From Myroides odoratimimus (GTDB lineage: Bacteria; Bacteroidota; Bacteroidia; Flavobacteriales; Flavobacteriaceae): a stretch of DNA of 64,000 bases. Below the pieces are notes generated by a model. It made no database searches, was not told where the DNA came from, and saw only the letters and a list, made by a program, of their open reading frames with translations. Made by a program: the position numbers and the translations under genes. The DNA is taken from contig NZ_JACAKB010000014.1 in assembly GCF_030326305.1 (NCBI RefSeq), positions 24,143 through 88,142 of the forward strand. The letters run 5' to 3'. This document shows, piece after piece, positions 56,875-64,000 of this stretch (its first letter is position 1; the number at the start of each line of letters is the position of its first letter).

Positions 56875-57533
56875 AATATTAGAATTAACACAGCTGCAGC
56901 TATCTCCATGGCTCTCTTAATACTCTCTTGTCCCTTCACATCCTTAAAGTCTATCTCTAAATGATGCTCAGACTCTTCACTAAACATCTTAGCGAAGTCT
57001 AACTCCACAGGTACTAACTCTCCCTTTCCCTCTAAGAAGTCTATTACTTCCTTTATATTACTAACACCATATACCTCTAATCCTTCTACTATAGCGGCTT
57101 CCTTCTCATTCTCTTTTGGAATTATAATTCCTTTATATCCCTCTTCTTTTGCCTTTATAGCGATAGGGAGTGCTCCATTAATGCACTGTACAGTACCATC
57201 TAGAGATAGCTCCCCCATAATAATATAATCTGACAACTCTTCTTGTAATGACATCTGATTAGAAGCTGCCAATATACCTATAGCAATCACTAGGTCATAA
57301 GCAGAACCTTCCTTGCGTAAATTTGCAGGTGCTAAGTTAATCGTTATCTTCCTTCCTGGGAACTTATAACTATTATTCTTCAATGCTGCTGCTATCCTAT
57401 AGCTACTCTCTTTTATCGCATTATCAGGTAGCCCTACTAAGTGATATCCTACTCCTCCATCTATGTGTACCTCTACTGTAATAGTTGTAGCTTCGATTCC
57501 AAATACAGCACTCCCAAACACCTTTATTAACAT
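56853..57533 (-). pseudogene. comM: comM (yifB) 5' fragment, interrupted by the transposon
   Basis: The first 214 codons of ComM, an Mg-chelatase-like AAA+ protein involved in natural transformation branch migration, are intact. They include MLIKVFGSAVFGIEATTITVEVHIDGG, given here only in part, KITINLAPANLRKEGSAYDL and VKGQESIKRAMEIAAA. Translation then runs twelve codons into the transposon end (VLILILNENEHR) and stops. The break falls directly before the Walker A region, so ATPase activity is lost. The remaining ~290 codons are not on the other side of the element. Loss of ComM would be expected to lower natural transformation where that exists. Confidence 0.9.
56865..56890 (-). repeat. Right terminal repeat of the Tn7-like element
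   Basis: Read leftward it starts TGTTAATT and carries AAATGAGAAT at positions 17-26, exactly as the left end. The adjacent outside bases CAGCT belong to comM. Confidence 0.8.
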
Positions 57534-57844
57534 AATTTATGAGTATTAATTAATGTTTACTTAATAATTTAAGCTATTTCTTACTATTCTAAAAACGTTA
57601 TCTTTGCCAATATGTGGAGCGATACCACAAAAAGCAACAACTTTTATAAATAAGATTAGCTAAATTTAAACAATAACAACTATTACTCAATAATACAAAT
57701 CAAACACAAAAACCTACAAATCAAACATTTAAATTCATTAAATTAGTTTTTAATTATAAATAAAGTCTTTTTGGCATTAGTATTGAGTAAGGTTATTGTG
57801 GAGATAGACTCTCACCTACAACAACAAATAGTATTTAAAGAATT
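57534..57844. other. Divergent region between comM fragment and RND operon
   Basis: 311 bases, AT-rich. It contains a sigma-54-like element (57771-57786) and a TATCTTTG box at 57600-57607 on the plus strand without a clear -33 partner. No gene or RNA was seen. Confidence 0.45.
57771..57786 (+). promoter_or_regulatory. Putative sigma-54 (RpoN) promoter of the RND efflux operon
   Basis: TTGGCATTAGTATTGA has GG and the -12 G ten bases apart, as in the other two candidates of the window. A start near 57797 gives a leader of about 48 nt before the ATG at 57845. Confidence 0.5.
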
Positions 57845-58993
57845 ATGATTACAAGTAGAAAAACAGTTTTAGTAGCATTTTCAGCGTTGATTATGTTTGG
57901 TACATTGATAGGAATTAACAGCTGCAATATAGGTTCATCTAAAACACTAGATCCTAAAGAAAATGCTTTAGCCTTACCTATCATAAAAGTAGATACAACA
58001 ACTGCAATTACAATCAAAGATTATATAGGAAATATAGAGGGAAAAGTAAACGTGGAAATCAGACCTCAGGTAGAAGGTATACTTGAGAAGATTTTCGTAG
58101 ATGAAGGTGCTTTTGTAAAAGAAGGACAACCTTTATTTCAAATCGATCCACTACCTTACCAAGAAGTCTTGAACAATATGATCGCTACAGAGAATGTAGA
58201 AAAAGCAAAGCTTAAAAACGCAAAACTAGAAATAGACCGTCTAAAACCGCTTATCGATAATGAGGTTATCGCTCAAGTACAATTAGAAACAGCGAAATCT
58301 AACTATGACATCGCTAAAGCCTCTTTGGCTAAAGCTACTGCTGCTGTTAATAGTGCTAAGATTAGTCTTGACTATACTATTATAAAAGCACCTGTAAGTG
58401 GATATATTGGACGTATGCCTAAGCGTATCGGTAACTTAGTGTCTAAAGGAGATAAAGAACCTCTAACTGTATTATCAGACGTGAGTGAAGTATATGTGTA
58501 CTTCGGGATGAGTGAGTCTGACTTCTTATACTTTAGCAAAGACAATAAGAAAACAGATACTGCTAGTATCAGTAATGGTCATTACTTACCAGACGTTTCT
58601 CTAATCTTAGCAGATGGACACGAATACCCTGAGAAAGGGAAAGTAGACATGATCAATGGACAAGTAAACAGAACAACAGGTTCTATTTCTTTAAGAGCGT
58701 CGTTCCCAAACTCTAAAGACGTAATGAGATCAGGTAATACGGGAACTATCAAACTAAAAGAAACAAATCCTCGTGTTATTTTAATTCCACAAGAAGTAAC
58801 TACTTCTATCCAAGACAAGACTTTCGTTTATATCTTAGATAAGGAAGACAAAGTAAAGTTACAGTCTATCGAATTAAATGGAGTGTCAGGAAATAACTTT
58901 ATCGTGTCTGAAGGATTACATATAGGAGACAGAATTATCAAAACTGGTTTTGATAAACTTACTGAAGGGATGTATGTAAAACCTTTAAACTAA
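57845..58993 (+). CDS. RND efflux periplasmic adaptor (membrane fusion protein)
   Basis: A 382-residue HlyD/AcrA-type adaptor. An N-terminal signal with a possible lipobox (INSC, Cys about residue 26) is followed by the beta-barrel/lipoyl segments VEIRPQVEGILEKIFVDEGA and IIKAPVSGYIGRMPKRIGNL, which flank a coiled-coil hairpin (about residues 105-170). It links the inner-membrane pump and the outer-membrane channel. It is first of a three-gene operon with the permease (69 bases downstream) and the outer-membrane factor. Confidence 0.93.
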   Translation: MITSRKTVLVAFSALIMFGTLIGINSCNIGSSKTLDPKENALALPIIKVDTTTAITIKDYIGNIEGKVNVEIRPQVEGILEKIFVDEGAFVKEGQPLFQIDPLPYQEVLNNMIATENVEKAKLKNAKLEIDRLKPLIDNEVIAQVQLETAKSNYDIAKASLAKATAAVNSAKISLDYTIIKAPVSGYIGRMPKRIGNLVSKGDKEPLTVLSDVSEVYVYFGMSESDFLYFSKDNKKTDTASISNGHYLPDVSLILADGHEYPEKGKVDMINGQVNRTTGSISLRASFPNSKDVMRSGNTGTIKLKETNPRVILIPQEVTTSIQDKTFVYILDKEDKVKLQSIELNGVSGNNFIVSEGLHIGDRIIKTGFDKLTEGMYVKPLN

Positions 58994-59062
58994 ACAAAGC
59001 CTTATTCAAAAGACAAAAACAGAATTTAGAGTATTTGTACTCGCCTTACAAAACAATTTAAT

Positions 59063-62000
59063 ATGTTAAAAGCCATTATAGAACGCCCCATATTAGCCAC
59101 TGTAATCTCAATTATGTTTGTGTTACTAGGACTAGTAGGGCTAACCTTACTGCCAATTACAAGGTTCCCAGAGATTGCACCTCCTAGTGTAAGTGTATCA
59201 ACTTCTTACCCTGGAGCCAATGCGGAGACTGTTGCTCAGAGTGTTTTACTTCCGATAGAAGAATCTATTAACGGGGTAGACAATATGACCTATATTAGCT
59301 CTAAAGCGAGTAACAGTGGTTCAGGAACAATCAACGTATTCTTTAAAGCTGGTACTGACCCTGATCAAGCTGCGGTAAACGTACAGAACAGAGTTAGTAA
59401 AGCTGCTGGTGATCTTCCATCAGAAGTGAATGAGAACGGTATATCTGTGACTCCTCGTCTTAGTGGTAACATTATGACGATCAACTTCTACAGTGATCAC
59501 CCAGAAGAAGTATATGACGAAACTTTCTTACAAGCTTATACGCAGATTAATATTAACCGTGAATTACTTCGTGTACCTGGAGTAGCTTCTGTGAGCCGTA
59601 TTGGTGCTCGTGACTACTCTATGAGAACATGGTTAAACCCTGATAAGCTTGCCTTATATAGTTTAACTCCACAAGATGTCATCAGTGCGATCAAAGATCA
59701 AAACTTTGAGATTGCACCAGGTAGTTTTGGAGAGACATCTGATGAAGCCTTTGAGACTGCTTTAAAGCACAAAGGGAGATTTAACTTACCTGAACAATAT
59801 GAGAACATCGTTATTAAAACCAATAAAGACGGTTCTGTTCTACTGCTAAAAGATGTAGCCAGAGTAGAGTTCGGAGCATCTAACGTAGGTAGTGATAACA
59901 GTGTGAACGGGTACCCTGGTCTAACGATGAATATTACACAGACCAATGGTTCTAACGCACGTGATATCGATATCGCAGTACGCAAAACATTAGAGAGACT
60001 GTCTAAATCATTCCCACAAGGAGTTCACTACGATATTAGCTATTCTGTAAAAGCGCAGATAGACGAATCTATTAGCCAAGTAAGAAGTACACTATTCGAA
60101 GCATTCTTCTTAGTGTTTATCATTGTTTACTTGTTCTTACAGGATTTCCGTTCTACGATTATTCCAGTTATTGCTATTCCTATCTCGCTAGTAGGTACTT
60201 TGTTCTTTATTTATTTAATGGGCTTCTCTATTAATATATTGACCATGTTTGCCTTAGTACTAGCCATCGGTATTGTGGTGGATGATGCCATCGTAGTAGT
60301 GGAAGCCATACACGAGAAGATGCATCATACAGGAATGAAGGCAAAAGAAGCGACGATCACGACGATGAACGAGATTACGAGAGCTATTATCTCTATTACG
60401 TTAGTCATGTCGGCAGTATTCTTACCAGTAGGATTTATGCAAGGACCTGCAGGGATATTCTATAAGCAGTTCGCCTATACCCTAGCCTTCGCTATTCTTA
60501 TTTCTGCTGTGAATGCCTTGACGCTGAGTCCTGCACTATGTGCTTTATTTTTAAAGCAACCATCAGGAGAAGAATACGCTGCTCAGAAACCTCAAGCAGG
60601 ATTTAAGAGAGTGCGCAATAGATTCTTCTTTGCATTTAATACTGCATTTGACAGTTTTACAGAGAAGTATGTCGTAACGATCAAGAAGTTAATTACTAAC
60701 AAGAAGGTAGCTATCGCAGGATTAGCCCTAATCATAGGAGTTGGAGTTTTATATTTATACAAGACCCCTTCTTCATTTATCCCTAGAGAAGATGACAGTT
60801 ATATCACCTACTCTCTAGCGATGCCTCCAGGGGCTTCATTAGCGCGTACTAAGGTAGTATTATCAAAAGCAGATAGTATCTTAAAACAACGTACAGATAT
60901 CGAAGGGATGACAGCTATCTCTGGATATAATACGATAGACGGTAATGCCAGTCCATCATTTGCAGTGGGGTACATTAACCTTAAACCCTATAAAGAAAGA
61001 GGTAAAGTAAAGAATATAGACAAGATTATCGCAGAGATACAAGGCGATTTATCACAGATACACGAGGCTTCTTTTAATGTATTCCCTAGACCTACTATTT
61101 CTGGTTTTGGTGATTTCGGAGGAATTGAGTTCGTGTTACAAGATCGTATGGGAGGTGGATTTACAGAGTTTAACCAGGTGAGTGATGAGGTAATCAAACA
61201 ATTAAATGACAGAGAAGAAATATCTAATGCCTTTACTTCATTTAAAGCAAACTATCCTCAGTATTTACTTGAGATCGATTATGTAAAAGCAAAATCATTA
61301 GGTGTAAGTGTAAAAGACCTTATGACTACTATCAAGAACTACTATGGTCGTGTAAAAGCAGGAGACTTTAATAGATTCGGTAGAACGTACCGTGTGTATA
61401 TGCAGGCAGACATTCCATTTAGAGAGAGTCCACAGTCCTTCTCTTCTATCTATGTAAAAAACAAAGATGGAGAAATGCTACCTGCTAATACCTTAATTAA
61501 ACTGAAGAAAGTATTAGGTCCAGAGACCGTGACTAGATATAACTTATATAACTCTATCTCTATCAAAGCTAACCCTGCACCAGGATATAGTACAGGAGAT
61601 GCAATGAAAGCGATAGAAGAAGTAACAGAACAGCTACCTGGTAACTACTCTTATGAGTACACAGGTATGTCATTAGAAGAAAAAGATTCGGGTAACCAAG
61701 CGATTATCATCTTTGGGCTAAGTATCATCTTTGTGTACTTCTTATTATGTGCTCAGTATGAGAGTTACTTATTACCAGTAGCGATTCTATTGACTGTACC
61801 TACAGGATTATTAGGGGTAGCCCTATTCGTTAATCTAGCAGGATTACAAAACAATATCTATGTACAAGTAGGATTGATTATGCTGATCGGGTTATTAGCG
61901 AAGAATGCCATCCTTATCGTAGAGTTCGCTCTACAACAACGCAAAAACGGATTGTCGATATTCGATGCTGCCGTGGAAGGAGCTAAAATGCGTCTAAGAC

Positions 62001-62212
62001 CTATCCTAATGACATCATTTGCTTTCGTAGCAGGTCTAGTACCACTGATGTTTACAGTAGGACCATCGGCTCAAGGAAACCACTCTATCAGCTTCAGTGC
62101 TGCTGGTGGTATGATATTTGGAGTAATTGCGGGTATATTTATTATCCCAGTACTATTCTATATCTTCCAGACTTGGGACGAAAAACTTAAATCTAAACTT
62201 ACTAATGAATAA
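59063..62212 (+). CDS. RND efflux permease, HAE1 (AcrB-like) family
   Basis: A 1,049-residue proton-driven transporter of normal length, with twelve membrane segments in two halves and large periplasmic loops. The proton-relay aspartates are in [17 protein letters not shown] (two adjacent Asp) and the matching Lys in [16 protein letters not shown]. The N-terminus reads [19 protein letters not shown], typical for HAE1 pumps. Likely exports drugs, dyes or bile-like compounds. It works with the adaptor before and the outer-membrane factor after it, the latter 12 bases away. Confidence 0.95.
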   Translation: MLKAIIERPILATVISIMFVLLGLVGLTLLPITRFPEIAPPSVSVSTSYPGANAETVAQSVLLPIEESINGVDNMTYISSKASNSGSGTINVFFKAGTDPDQAAVNVQNRVSKAAGDLPSEVNENGISVTPRLSGNIMTINFYSDHPEEVYDETFLQAYTQININRELLRVPGVASVSRIGARDYSMRTWLNPDKLALYSLTPQDVISAIKDQNFEIAPGSFGETSDEAFETALKHKGRFNLPEQYENIVIKTNKDGSVLLLKDVARVEFGASNVGSDNSVNGYPGLTMNITQTNGSNARDIDIAVRKTLERLSKSFPQGVHYDISYSVKAQIDESISQVRSTLFEAFFLVFIIVYLFLQDFRSTIIPVIAIPISLVGTLFFIYLMGFSINILTMFALVLAIGIVVDDAIVVVEAIHEKMHHTGMKAKEATITTMNEITRAIISITLVMSAVFLPVGFMQGPAGIFYKQFAYTLAFAILISAVNALTLSPALCALFLKQPSGEEYAAQKPQAGFKRVRNRFFFAFNTAFDSFTEKYVVTIKKLITNKKVAIAGLALIIGVGVLYLYKTPSSFIPREDDSYITYSLAMPPGASLARTKVVLSKADSILKQRTDIEGMTAISGYNTIDGNASPSFAVGYINLKPYKERGKVKNIDKIIAEIQGDLSQIHEASFNVFPRPTISGFGDFGGIEFVLQDRMGGGFTEFNQVSDEVIKQLNDREEISNAFTSFKANYPQYLLEIDYVKAKSLGVSVKDLMTTIKNYYGRVKAGDFNRFGRTYRVYMQADIPFRESPQSFSSIYVKNKDGEMLPANTLIKLKKVLGPETVTRYNLYNSISIKANPAPGYSTGDAMKAIEEVTEQLPGNYSYEYTGMSLEEKDSGNQAIIIFGLSIIFVYFLLCAQYESYLLPVAILLTVPTGLLGVALFVNLAGLQNNIYVQVGLIMLIGLLAKNAILIVEFALQQRKNGLSIFDAAVEGAKMRLRPILMTSFAFVAGLVPLMFTVGPSAQGNHSISFSAAGGMIFGVIAGIFIIPVLFYIFQTWDEKLKSKLTNE

Positions 62213-62224
62213 AAGATAGAAACC

Positions 62225-63697
62225 ATGAACACAAAAAGAATTATAACAAGCACTTTATATGTATCGGTGGTTTCCGCAGCTTTAGCCTTACATTCTTGTG
62301 CTCCACAGTCTAACTATAAAGCACCTGAGTTTCAATTACCAGAACAGTATAGAGGTCAGCTAGATTCTATCAACAGTACCAGAGACTCAGTAGGAATAGC
62401 AGATATCGATTGGAAAACGTTCTTTGAAGACGACAAGTTGATCGAATTAATCAACAGTGGATTAGAACACAACTTCGACATCGCTAATGCTATAAAGAAT
62501 ATCGAAATAGCTGACCAAAAGGCTAGACAAGCTAAACTAGAATGGTTGCCTTCAGTAGATATGACACTTGGTAATGTAGCCTATCAGTACCGCTCTTCTA
62601 ATTACTATGGATCAGCTGCTAGTAAGTACTATGAAAATAAAGGAAAAGAAGCTCCTAAGAATATGTATGTAAACTCTGCTCAATATGTCTCTTCTCTTAG
62701 TATAAGCTGGGAATTAGACGTATGGGGAAAGATGAAGAGTATGAGTGCAGAGGCTCTGGCGAACTATCTACAGACTCACGAAGCTCGTAAGGCTGTACAG
62801 ACTGCTCTAATCGCTAATATAGCAGAAGGATATTATAACTTACTACTGCTAGATGCGCAGATGGAAGTAGCCCAGTCTAACTATGAATTAACGAAGAATA
62901 CGCTAAAGATAGTTGAACTACAACGAGATGCTGGACAAACCACCTCTCTTGCTATTCAACAAACGCGTAACCAAATGTTAGTAGCAAAGGCATTAATCCC
63001 TTCTCTAAAACAGCAAATAGCAGTCCAAGAGAACGCATTATCCCTACTTACTGGACAGCTACCTGATGCTATCGAACGAGATACTAAACTAGCTGATGTC
63101 AACTATCAAGAGACACTTACAACAGGAGTACCACTATACTTAGTGAGTCAGCGTCCTGATGTACAACAAGCAGAACTAGCTCTAAAAGCGAGTAATGCTA
63201 GAGTAGGTGTAGCACAGACGAGTAGATACCCTTCTCTTACGATAGATGTAACAGGGGGATTAAATAGTATGTTAGGTAAGAATTGGTTTAATATACCAGG
63301 TTCTTTGTTTGGTGGATTAATAGGTGATGTAGCTGCTCCTCTATTTAATAAGCGAAAACTAAAAACAGATTATGAAGTAGCTAAAATAGAAAGAGAAAAA
63401 GCAGAAATAGATCTTCAGAAGTCTGTCTATACAGCTATTACAGAAGTATCTGATGCTTTAATCACACTAGAGACAGTAAAAGAACAGATAGAGATAGCCG
63501 AAGAGCAAGTAGCTACTTCTAGACTAGGTGTAAAACAATCTAACTTACTGTTTAACAGTGGATATGCAAACTACATCGAGATTATCAATGCACAAAAGAA
63601 TATGCTAGATAGTGAGCTAAACCTAAACAAACTAAAACTGAACAAACTAATTTCGAGAGTAAAACTATACCAAGCTCTTGGTGGTGGATGGAAATAG
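62225..63697 (+). CDS. RND efflux outer-membrane factor (NodT/TolC family lipoprotein)
   Basis: A 490-residue outer-membrane channel with a lipoprotein-type signal (ALALHSC, Cys about residue 26). It has two OEP repeats. Characteristic stretches are SISWELDVWGKMKSMSAEAL, VSQRPDVQQAELALKASNARV and LFNSGYANYIEIINAQKNML. It closes the tripartite pump encoded with the two genes upstream. A strong terminator follows. Confidence 0.94.
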   Translation: MNTKRIITSTLYVSVVSAALALHSCAPQSNYKAPEFQLPEQYRGQLDSINSTRDSVGIADIDWKTFFEDDKLIELINSGLEHNFDIANAIKNIEIADQKARQAKLEWLPSVDMTLGNVAYQYRSSNYYGSAASKYYENKGKEAPKNMYVNSAQYVSSLSISWELDVWGKMKSMSAEALANYLQTHEARKAVQTALIANIAEGYYNLLLLDAQMEVAQSNYELTKNTLKIVELQRDAGQTTSLAIQQTRNQMLVAKALIPSLKQQIAVQENALSLLTGQLPDAIERDTKLADVNYQETLTTGVPLYLVSQRPDVQQAELALKASNARVGVAQTSRYPSLTIDVTGGLNSMLGKNWFNIPGSLFGGLIGDVAAPLFNKRKLKTDYEVAKIEREKAEIDLQKSVYTAITEVSDALITLETVKEQIEIAEEQVATSRLGVKQSNLLFNSGYANYIEIINAQKNMLDSELNLNKLKLNKLISRVKLYQALGGGWK

Positions 63698-63729
63698 TAT
63701 TCCACATTTATACTCTTATAATCAATACC

Positions 63730-63757
63730 AAAAAAGGCTGTCCACGGACAGCCTTTT
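63730..63757 (+). terminator. Terminator of the RND efflux operon
   Basis: The stem AAAAAGGCTGTCC / GGACAGCCTTTT is nearly perfect and ends in T residues. Confidence 0.88.
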
Positions 63758-63844
63758 CTATTATACTTATTCTACTTAGCTTCTAATCTAGTTTCACCTA
63801 GATTGCGAATACCTTATTAGTACCTATATCGCATCTCTGTATTC

Positions 63845-64000
63845 ACTCCGTTATTTTATGCGATTTAACGGAGTTACTGCGGACTGATAACGGACTCACT
63901 ACGGACTCATTTCATACAAAACATGTCTCGTCCTACTATAACTGTACAGCTATAGTTAATAATCCTACTTAATACTGTACAGCTATAGTTATTAATCCTT
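63845..64000. repeat. Repeat-rich stretch at the right edge
   Basis: A nine-base-pair hairpin ACTCCGTTA / TAACGGAGT (63845-63874) is followed by three CGGACT copies (about 63882-63907). Then comes a 33-base-period tandem repeat containing ACTGTACAGCTATAGTTA (63941-63958 and 63974-63991). CTGTACAG inside it is palindromic. The array may continue beyond the window. Confidence 0.6.

Larger units (their letters stand above)
45227..56890 (+). mobile_element. Tn7-like transposon (11,664 bp) with TnsABC-TniQ, a TnsE-like protein and defence-type cargo
   Basis: Both ends begin TGT (45227 reading right; 56890 reading left on the opposite strand), and 19 of the first 26 bases agree, including the identical block AAATGAGAAT at positions 17-26. 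Further copies of this block lie inside each end, as expected for TnsB-binding sites. The tnsA-tnsB-tnsC-tniQ operon starts next to the left end, which corresponds to the right end of classical Tn7. Cargo is a serine recombinase, a Fic protein, a DUF2290 protein with an SF1-type helicase, and a zinc-ribbon protein. The right end sits inside comM, an attachment gene known for Tn6022/AbaR-type Tn7 relatives. The flanking 5-mers CTAAG and CAGCT differ, and the 3' half of comM is missing at the left, so the junctions are not from a single simple insertion. Confidence 0.9.

Noticed and set aside
45227-56890. CRISPR-associated (RNA-guided) Tn7-like transposon
   Set aside because: No cas genes, no repeat-spacer array and only one TniQ protein with a comM junction were seen.
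57600-57607. TATCTTTG as the main promoter of the RND operon
   Set aside because: It fits a -7 box but lacks a TTG at -33 and lies 240 bases upstream; the sigma-54-like site at 57771 is closer and better placed.
63941-63991. CRISPR array at the right edge
   Set aside because: Only two units with a 33-base period and nearly no variable spacer; this is a plain tandem repeat.

Overview
The window is chromosomal DNA from a low-GC member of the Bacteroidota, most likely a Flavobacteriaceae close to Myroides. The lines of evidence are the TamL lipoprotein plus TamB pair, Bacteroidota-type promoters (TTG near -33, TAnnTTTG near -7), a strongly AT-rich base composition, few Shine-Dalgarno sites, and many secreted lipoproteins with Flavobacteria-like sequences. 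The genus is an inference; no search was run.

Positions 1-45,200 are mostly ordinary core genome. From left to right: an S9 peptidase cut by the window edge, a membrane glycosyltransferase, a large secreted S9 peptidase, an acyl-CoA ligase, a sigma-54 response regulator, the tamB-tamL outer-membrane assembly operon, the SRP RNA gene, a glutaminyl cyclase lipoprotein, a DUF2461/uracil-DNA glycosylase pair, AraC, GNAT, pyridoxal kinase, PRISE reductase and Crp/Fnr genes, dnaK, serine deaminase, panB, an RluA pseudouridine synthase, an AbgT transporter, a sulfurtransferase, a copper-type P-ATPase, gcvT, a YebC-family regulator and a second AraC regulator.

Positions 45,227-56,890 form an 11.66-kb Tn7-like transposon with recognisable ends (TGT...ACA, 19 of 26 terminal positions shared, repeated TnsB-type sites). 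It carries tnsA, tnsB, tnsC and tniQ in one tight operon, then a convergent gene whose product resembles Tn7 TnsE, a serine recombinase, and cargo of defence type: a Fic protein, a DUF2290 protein overlapping an SF1-type helicase, and a small zinc-ribbon protein. The right end interrupts comM (yifB) after codon 214, just before the Walker A region. The other half of comM is not at the left end, where an intact AraC gene lies instead, and the flanking 5-mers do not match. The locus has therefore been rearranged since insertion.

Positions 57,534-64,000 carry a complete RND efflux operon (adaptor, permease, outer-membrane factor), a terminator, and a repeat-rich stretch at the edge.

Other signals cutting across genes are: three sigma-54-like promoters with identical GG-N10-G spacing (glycosyltransferase, dnaK, RND operon); a dispersed intergenic repeat of about 145 bp in two copies; repeated and inverted GTGGTCGCATA motifs before the copper ATPase; and a 110-bp inverted partial copy of the transposon helicase gene. 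All assignments come from reading the sequence and from memory of protein families.
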